Shown here: one piece after another, positions 59,783-64,000 of the stretch
Numbering within the stretch: the first letter of the stretch is position 1
Layout of the letters: each line of letters begins with the position of its first letter
Source of the DNA: UMGS1279 sp045536815
GTDB taxonomy: Bacteria; Bacillota; Clostridia; Oscillospirales; Acutalibacteraceae
Direction of reading: 5' to 3'
Length of the DNA: 64,000 nt
Assembly: GCA_045536815.1 (NCBI GenBank)
Contig: JAZSOH010000013.1
Location: 1 to 64,000, forward strand
Made by a program: the position numbers and the translations under genes
The notes under the pieces: model-generated
Told to the model about the DNA's origin: nothing
Seen by the model: only the letters and a program-made list of their open reading frames with translations
The model's database searches: none

Positions 59783-59852
59783 ATTACATTAAAAAATCAG
59801 TCAACATTTATACTAACATTCGAGTTTGTTCATGTTTATATAAACAAAAAAG

Positions 59853-59881
59853 TTGACATTTAAAAATAATGCAAGTATAAT
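59853..59881 (+). promoter_or_regulatory. Sigma-A promoter
   Basis: TTGACA at 59853-59858, a 17-bp spacer and TATAAT at 59876-59881, upstream of the broken glycosyltransferase-like gene. Confidence 0.75.
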
Positions 59882-59968
59882 ATACACGGAGAGTAAAATT
59901 TGGGCTTATATAATGGAATCTCCTGCATTTTTTGGGTTATAAAAAGGAAAAAGTTGAGGAGTGGCATC

Positions 59969-60927
59969 ATGAAAAAACGTTTGGTATATATACCTATATC
60001 ATATAAATCGGGTTTTAATATGTCAGCAAATATTACAGGTAGTAACGAAAAAGGCGTAGAGGTTATCTTAAAAATGCATTTGTTGCATTAAAATCTGTTC
60101 AAAAATTTAATGAGGATGTAGATTTGGCAGTTGTTGTTAATTTTGAACTATCACCATTTTTTGATGAATTATTTAAAAGCAATGATATAAAAGTCTACAA
60201 AATCGATTTTGAAGATTATAAGGTTCCGGCGAATTTTGTTTGGTCATTGGCGTTTTTTAAGATTACGGCATTAAAGTTTATTACTTTAAATACTGACTAT
60301 GAATATACGTTACAATTGGAGAGCGACGAAATATGCATATCTAATTTTGATGATATGTGGAGAGAGTTAGACTATAAGATTTTAATGATATATAGTCCTT
60401 TTAGAGTAGATCATCCAAATCGAGTATTATATAGCAAGTTGTTCCATGAAATTTATAAAAATAATACTAAGCAGACAATAGTTAAAACGGGAGCAGGTTT
60501 TGTTGCAGGACGAAAAGACATGCTGTTAGATTTCGTCAAGGTATGCGATGAAATTTATGATTACATAAAGTATAATGAAAGTACCGTTGATAAAAATATA
60601 GGTGACGAATTATATACGTCTATATATTGCGCATTATATCCTATGCGCGTTGGCGATGCAGGTCCCTATGCAACTGTTTATTGGACAGGAAGTTTTTATT
60701 TCGCGGCAACTAACTATAAGTATGATCCGGTTTCGATTATCCATCTTCCTGCAGAGAAAAAAAGAGGGTTTATAAAGCTTTTTGAGTATTATTTGAAAAA
60801 TAAAAAATTGCCAAAAAACGAAACTATTTATAGGATTATGAATTTCCCTAAAACCCCAACACATTTAACGATTAAAAAGAGTTTGTCTAAAATCAAACAT
60901 AAAGTATTAGGGTTGTTTAAAAAGTAA
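59969..60927 (+). pseudogene. Frameshifted glycosyltransferase-like gene
   Basis: ATG 59969 behind AGGAGTGG opens MKKRLVYIPISYKSGFNMSAN and stops after about 40 codons. In another frame, GYLKNAFVALKSVQKFNEDVD carries on directly into AVVVNFELSPFFDELF and an open frame to 60927. The break lies near 60056-60066 (NEKG, then GYLKN) and equals one lost base or two gained. The joined product of about 318 aa has a GT-A-like pattern (an acidic LQLESDEICISNFDD in place of DxD; TGAGFVAGRKDMLLDF). AT-rich and unlike its neighbours. A sequencing error cannot be excluded. Confidence 0.7.
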
Positions 60928-60950
60928 GACTCAAAAGTAAAAGACCACCC

Positions 60951-60991
60951 AAGCGGAGACACTTCGTAAAGATGTTGTCCCCGCTTTTTTT
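60951..60991 (+). terminator. Terminator after the broken gene
   Basis: AAGCGG(A)GAC pairs with GTC(C)CCGCTT, followed by TTTTTTATAT. Confidence 0.75.
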
Positions 60992-61085
60992 ATATAAAAA
61001 TCAAAATGGTAGATGATATTGTGGGAAATGTTTCACTGTGAAATAACTTCTGATTTATTTTTAATGCCATTACTTTGATATGGAT

Positions 61086-61120
61086 AAAAACAATAGCCCA
61101 CCCTAAAGGGTAGGCTATTA
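61086..61120 (-). terminator. Terminator of cdd, copy A of a repeated hairpin
   Basis: AATAGCC(C)ACCC / GGGT(A)GGCTATT stem with a T-tract on the minus strand. The 35-base sequence is identical to 62002-62036 (next to tRNA-Ser). Positioned 95 bp beyond the cdd stop. Confidence 0.75.
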
Positions 61121-61215
61121 TTTTGGAAAGGTAGCACAAATTCGATGCACTTTTATTTTTTGTGTTATGTGTTCGAGCCACTACATATTTCTATTAGTGT
61201 GCTTGTATGTGGGAA

Positions 61216-61611
61216 TTATTTAATCCACCATTCCGGAGTTATTTCACCGAGCTTTATGGTACGACCTGTAGAATAATCAAGCATTATTTCAATATCGTAA
61301 TATTTTCCAGCCATAAGTTGCACCATGAGTTCACGACAAGCACCACATGGCGCACCGTTAGAACCATCTGGGAGAATGCATAACACTTTATCGATTTCTT
61401 GTTCACCATTAGTAATCATATTAAAAATAGCATTTCTTTCCGCACAAATGCCAAGTGTCGAACAAGTGTCAATACAAACACCAGTATATATTTTCCCAGA
61501 CTTTGAACAGACTGCAGCAGAAACCTCGCCGCAGGTAACATATTCTGAAATTCTACGTTCATTTAGGATACCTTTCGCCGCATCATACATTTCAGTCCAA
61601 ATCTTTTCCAT
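61216..61611 (-). CDS. cdd: Cytidine deaminase, 131 aa
   Basis: Homotetrameric-type cytidine deaminase of pyrimidine salvage. Zinc ligands and the proton shuttle are visible: C56-A-E58-R (CAERNAIF) and P88-CGAC-RE (Cys89, Cys92). Start chosen at the ATG 61611, with AGGAG upstream on the minus strand; the frame extends slightly upstream (MARRLL) without a site. Length is normal. Monocistronic. Confidence 0.94.
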   Translation of the reverse strand: MEKIWTEMYDAAKGILNERRISEYVTCGEVSAAVCSKSGKIYTGVCIDTCSTLGICAERNAIFNMITNGEQEIDKVLCILPDGSNGAPCGACRELMVQLMAGKYYDIEIMLDYSTGRTIKLGEITPEWWIK

Positions 61612-61691
61612 AAGTAATCTCCTCGCCAAATTATCATTTATCGGCTAGATTATAACATAAATCATATTTATAATCAACGCTTTGCGAAGCA

Positions 61692-61841
61692 AAGCACCGA
61701 AATTATTCATTATTCATCAGCGTAAGCGACTTCATTATTCATTACGAAAATCCGTTTTAATGAATGATGAATATTGAATAATGAAAAATGAATAATACAA
61801 AACGAAAATCCCATCGACAAAAGTCGACAGGATTTTCGTTT
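61692..61841. repeat. Nested AT-rich inverted repeats and a terminator-like hairpin
   Basis: ATTATTCATTATTCATCAGCG... (from about 61703) and its near-complement ATGAAAAATGAATAAT (ending about 61796) flank 60 bp with several further TGAATAAT copies. Directly after is a 13-bp hairpin, AAAACGAAAATCC/GGATTTTCGTTTT, with an inner CGAC/GTCG (61799-61841). No ORF. These look like remnants of small non-autonomous elements, one inserted beside another. Confidence 0.6.
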
Positions 61842-61997
61842 TGGCGGAGAAGGAGGGATACGATGCACTCTCGGTTTATGCCGATGGCTCCGAGCCATTA
61901 GCGGCAAAACCTTCGTGCTCCCGACTACACAGCCCCAAAATGCTATCGCGCATTTTGGACTGCTTCGACGAACCCCACGGGTTCTCATCCCTCGCCA
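61842..61997 (-). repeat. Element starting with the 3' end of tRNA-Ser
   Basis: The first 17 bases (TGGCGGAGAAGGAGGGA) are identical to positions 62040-62056, the CCA end, acceptor stem and start of the T-arm of tRNA-Ser on the minus strand. The similarity then stops. The other end, TCCCTCGCCA at 61988-61997, is a shortened inverse of the same words. Between them lie palindromic words (ATTTTGG/CCAAAAT, GGCTCCGAGCC). It is a folded tRNA-end-bearing element or a disabled attachment site rather than a gene. Confidence 0.6.
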
Positions 61998-62001
61998 AAG
62001 T

Positions 62002-62036
62002 AAAAACAATAGCCCACCCTAAAGGGTAGGCTATTA
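62002..62036 (-). terminator. Terminator of tRNA-Ser, copy B of the repeated hairpin
   Basis: Identical over 35 bases to 61086-61120. On the minus strand the hairpin directly follows the CCA of tRNA-Ser and ends in a T-tract. Confidence 0.75.
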
Positions 62037-62039
62037 ATT

Positions 62040-62132
62040 TGGCGGAGAAGGAGGGATTCGAACCCTCGAACGGCGATTAACCGTTACACGATTTCCAATC
62101 GTGCGCCCTCGACCGGACTAGGCGACTTCTCC
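62040..62132 (-). tRNA. tRNA-Ser (anticodon GGA)
   Basis: The minus strand reads GGAGAAGTCGCCTAGTCCGG... with a 7-bp acceptor stem closed by ...CTTCTCC, a genomically encoded CCA, a T-arm with GGTTCGAATCC and a long variable arm typical of tRNA-Ser. The anticodon loop in CACGATTGGAAATCGTG contains GGA, reading UCC/UCU serine codons. 93 nt including CCA. Confidence 0.95.
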
Positions 62133-62332
62133 ATAGATATTTAACTGACCTAAATATTATAATAGAAGGCAAAACAAAAATCAAGTGTTTTTTTAAAAAA
62201 CAAAACATTTTATTGAGCAAAAATTCTAAAAGTTAATAAAATCTCTATTACGCTTAATTTTAAACCAAATTTATACTTTTATAAAGCCTTCATAATAGCG
62301 CAATACTACTAAAAAGAAAGGATGATATAAAA

Positions 62333-62614
62333 ATGGACGGAACTGACATTGTAAAAAACACTTTAGATTCTATTCCTACGCCGAGCGCTAATGCGAAAAA
62401 CATTGTGGCTCTTGTTAAAACGAGCGGTAAAGTTACAGGCTACAAGCTTTCTGATGGGCAAATACTTGAAAAAGAAAAGGCTGTAGACCTAGCAAAAAGG
62501 GGCGGAATAAACGGAGTTGGTATCGCGCATAGAAAAGGGAATGAGTATTTAAAATCCGTTCCCAACGAAAACGAAAGCGATAATTTGAGCAATTTACCCT
62601 CAGTAACAAAATAA
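62333..62614 (+). CDS. DUF3892-domain protein, 93 aa
   Basis: A small soluble protein whose middle, ALVKTSGKVTGYKLSDGQIL then KEKAVDLAKRGGINGVGIAHRKGNEYLKS, is a DUF3892 domain (an Ala/Gly-rich helix plus short strands). Function is unknown in the family; it is common in Firmicutes. AAAGGATGA precedes the ATG; the gene is monocistronic and closed by a terminator. The 200 bp between tRNA-Ser and this gene holds only an AT-rich promoter region. Confidence 0.85.
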   Translation: MDGTDIVKNTLDSIPTPSANAKNIVALVKTSGKVTGYKLSDGQILEKEKAVDLAKRGGINGVGIAHRKGNEYLKSVPNENESDNLSNLPSVTK

Positions 62615-62662
62615 AAAAAGACTGGTGCAGTGTTCAATAGAACGCAGCTCCGGTCTTTTTTT
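62613..62662. terminator. Bidirectional terminator
   Basis: AAAAAAAGAC(T)GG ... CC(G)GTCTTTTTTT with an inner GTTC/GAAC stem, between the convergent DUF3892 and permease genes. Confidence 0.8.
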
Positions 62663-62673
62663 AGAAAAATAAG

Positions 62674-64000
62674 TTACTGTTTTTTACTTTTATAAAAAGG
62701 AATAGAAGCAAGCATTACTACGGCAAATAAAATTAAATACCAAAGGGTAGTAATCCCGTGAGATATAATTGCCGCAAACATCATAAACAGGCAACAGGCT
62801 ATTGCTAGAGTCGGAACAACGAAGCGCTTTACAATACCAAGGTCCTTTTGCTTTACCATAAGCATTATATAAATGGGAATAAACAGACCATAAAGAGTAA
62901 CTATAGGAAGCTCAGAAGAATCAAACCCGTATTTTCCAAACCAGCTTTTGGGCGCGAGATTTGTTCCGTAGAAAAAAACAAGCCAGAAAAGCGCCGACAA
63001 AAGTCCTACTATAGAAGAGTTCGTTGGCATATTTGTTCTTTTGCTTACCTCACTCATCATTTGAGGATTTATGCCTTTATTTCTCACCGCCATAGAATAG
63101 GCGCTTCTTGTTGTTGCAAGCATAAGTCCGTTCAGTGTGCCAAGGCAGGAAATTATAACAAGAACATAAAGTCCTACGCCGCCTACAGTGCCAAAAATCT
63201 TTTCAAAGGCGTGTTTTACGCCCTGTTCACCACTGCTCATAAGCTCTGCATTCGAAACACTTCCCGAAAGGCCAATATAATAAAGAATGTATACAACCAC
63301 TATAGTCAGAGTTCCAAAAATCAGAGCTAAGGGAAGATTTTTCTTTGAATTTTTAATTTCGGCATTTATACTCGTTGCAACTATCCAACCGTCATAAGCG
63401 AAAGAAGAAGCGACAAGCGCTGCAAAAGTGCCGGCAAGAAAACCGCCTTCAGGCGCCTCTACAGTGGCGGTGAAGTTCGCTACCGTCATACCATTTTTAA
63501 GGCCTACCGCAGTACCTATAATTGCCATCAAAAGCAAAGGAATAAGCTTAATAATGGTTGTTGTAACTTGAAGCTTGCCTGCTAAAATGGGGGAGAGCGT
63601 GTTTATTGCAAAAAAGACTATAAGATAAATAAAAGAAATAACCATAACGTTTGCTTCATTCGGCGCAAAGCCTAAAAGTGCACCTGTATACCGCGCTGAT
63701 ACCCAAGCCAAAACAGAGGCAATAGCGGGATAATAAATAAAGGAAACAAACCAGCTTACCAGGTAAGCATATGGCTTTCCAACAATTGATTCGGCATAGT
63801 CGACAAGACCGTTAACACCGCTATAACGGGTTGCCATTATTGAAAAGGTATAAGCGCAGATAACCATAATGAGACCGCCTAATAGCCATGCCAAAATTCC
63901 AAGCGGAAGATTTCCGTTAGTGGCAATAAGCACCTTTTCCGCCTTGAAGAAAACACCGCTGCCTATTACTATGCCTATTACCATTGAAATCGCGGTAAAC
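62674..64000 (-). CDS. APC-family amino acid permease (5' end outside the window)
   Basis: Amino acid-polyamine-organocation transporter. The frame is open to the right edge; the last visible codons read FTAISMVIGIVIGSGVFFK, the first membrane helix with the family's GSGVF motif, so about 10-20 N-terminal residues are missing from view. About 12 helices, with SSFAYDGWIVATSINAEIKN in the middle as the LAT-type signature region. It resembles LAT-like exchangers (serine/threonine or steroid-independent type), but the substrate is not assignable. Confidence 0.9.
   Translation of the reverse strand, partial: FTAISMVIGIVIGSGVFFKAEKVLIATNGNLPLGILAWLLGGLIMVICAYTFSIMATRYSGVNGLVDYAESIVGKPYAYLVSWFVSFIYYPAIASVLAWVSARYTGALLGFAPNEANVMVISFIYLIVFFAINTLSPILAGKLQVTTTIIKLIPLLLMAIIGTAVGLKNGMTVANFTATVEAPEGGFLAGTFAALVASSFAYDGWIVATSINAEIKNSKKNLPLALIFGTLTIVVVYILYYIGLSGSVSNAELMSSGEQGVKHAFEKIFGTVGGVGLYVLVIISCLGTLNGLMLATTRSAYSMAVRNKGINPQMMSEVSKRTNMPTNSSIVGLLSALFWLVFFYGTNLAPKSWFGKYGFDSSELPIVTLYGLFIPIYIMLMVKQKDLGIVKRFVVPTLAIACCLFMMFAAIISHGITTLWYLILFAVVMLASIPFYKSKKQ

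Noticed and set aside
59900..59968. Earlier start for the broken glycosyltransferase-like gene
   Set aside because: The extra residues are unlike a GT start; AGGAG and MKKRLVYIPISY begin at 59969.

Overview
The window looks like chromosome of a low-GC, anaerobic Gram-positive bacterium of the class Clostridia, probably an uncultured or gut relative of the Oscillospirales/Ruminococcaceae. This is an inference from gene content, not a database match. Supporting signs are sigma-A promoters with 17-bp spacers, strong AGGAGG-type ribosome sites, GTG/TTG starts, RNase Y, MtaB, paired M16 peptidases, a GGGtGRT protein with its Fe-S scaffold partner, and many extracytoplasmic binding proteins.

Layout. 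1-1.9 kb is an accessory patch: an array of eight small palindromes, an XRE repressor and a divergent lipoprotein gene with twin operators. 2.2-6.4 kb holds a small membrane protein and a surface-glycan cluster (cytidylyltransferase, FrhB-like Fe-S protein, LicD, GT4). 6.8-16.2 kb has pcrA, three unknown small genes, a phosphodiesterase, a TIM-barrel isomerase and an mtaB-MFS-GH2 operon. 16.2-20.8 kb has a secreted NlpC/P60-like protein and a GntR-ABC operon. 20.9-27.9 kb is a minus-strand housekeeping block (rny preceded by a likely small RNA, a membrane protein, folD, lgt, two M16 peptidases). 28.1-32.2 kb has cardiolipin synthase, rplM-rpsI and an FAD protein.

32.4-38.3 kb is a complete oligopeptide ABC operon whose binding protein is circularly permuted: its C-terminal segment is encoded directly after the signal peptide, ahead of the canonical N-terminus. 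39-50.4 kb is a seven-gene carbohydrate-uptake locus: a giant binding protein with beta-rich N-terminal domains, two pairs of permeases, an NHL/TPR/Yip1 membrane protein and a DUF5696 lipoprotein, with no ATPase. 50.5-54.3 kb has a PAP2 phosphatase, an orphan binding protein and the GGGtGRT pair.

54.3-55.4 kb is an insertion directly behind the GGGtGRT gene. It has a second palindrome array, two XRE repressors and a divergent SLOG-fold gene under a 15-bp inverted-repeat operator, and ends in a decayed copy of the host gene's 3' end. A partial second copy of this cargo/gene-end junction lies at 59.6 kb, beyond a LysR-controlled TrpXYZ-type ABC transporter. That transporter operon itself contains a 275-bp MITE-like element. 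The right end has a frameshifted glycosyltransferase-like gene, cytidine deaminase, nested repeats including a piece of the tRNA-Ser 3' end, tRNA-Ser(GGA), a DUF3892 gene and a truncated amino-acid permease.

The core genes look ordinary and intact. The novelty lies in the permuted OppA, the ATPase-less sugar-transport locus with Yip1/DUF5696 accessories, the palindrome arrays next to XRE-controlled cargo, and the duplicated gene-end junctions. All calls are from reading the sequence; no searches were run.
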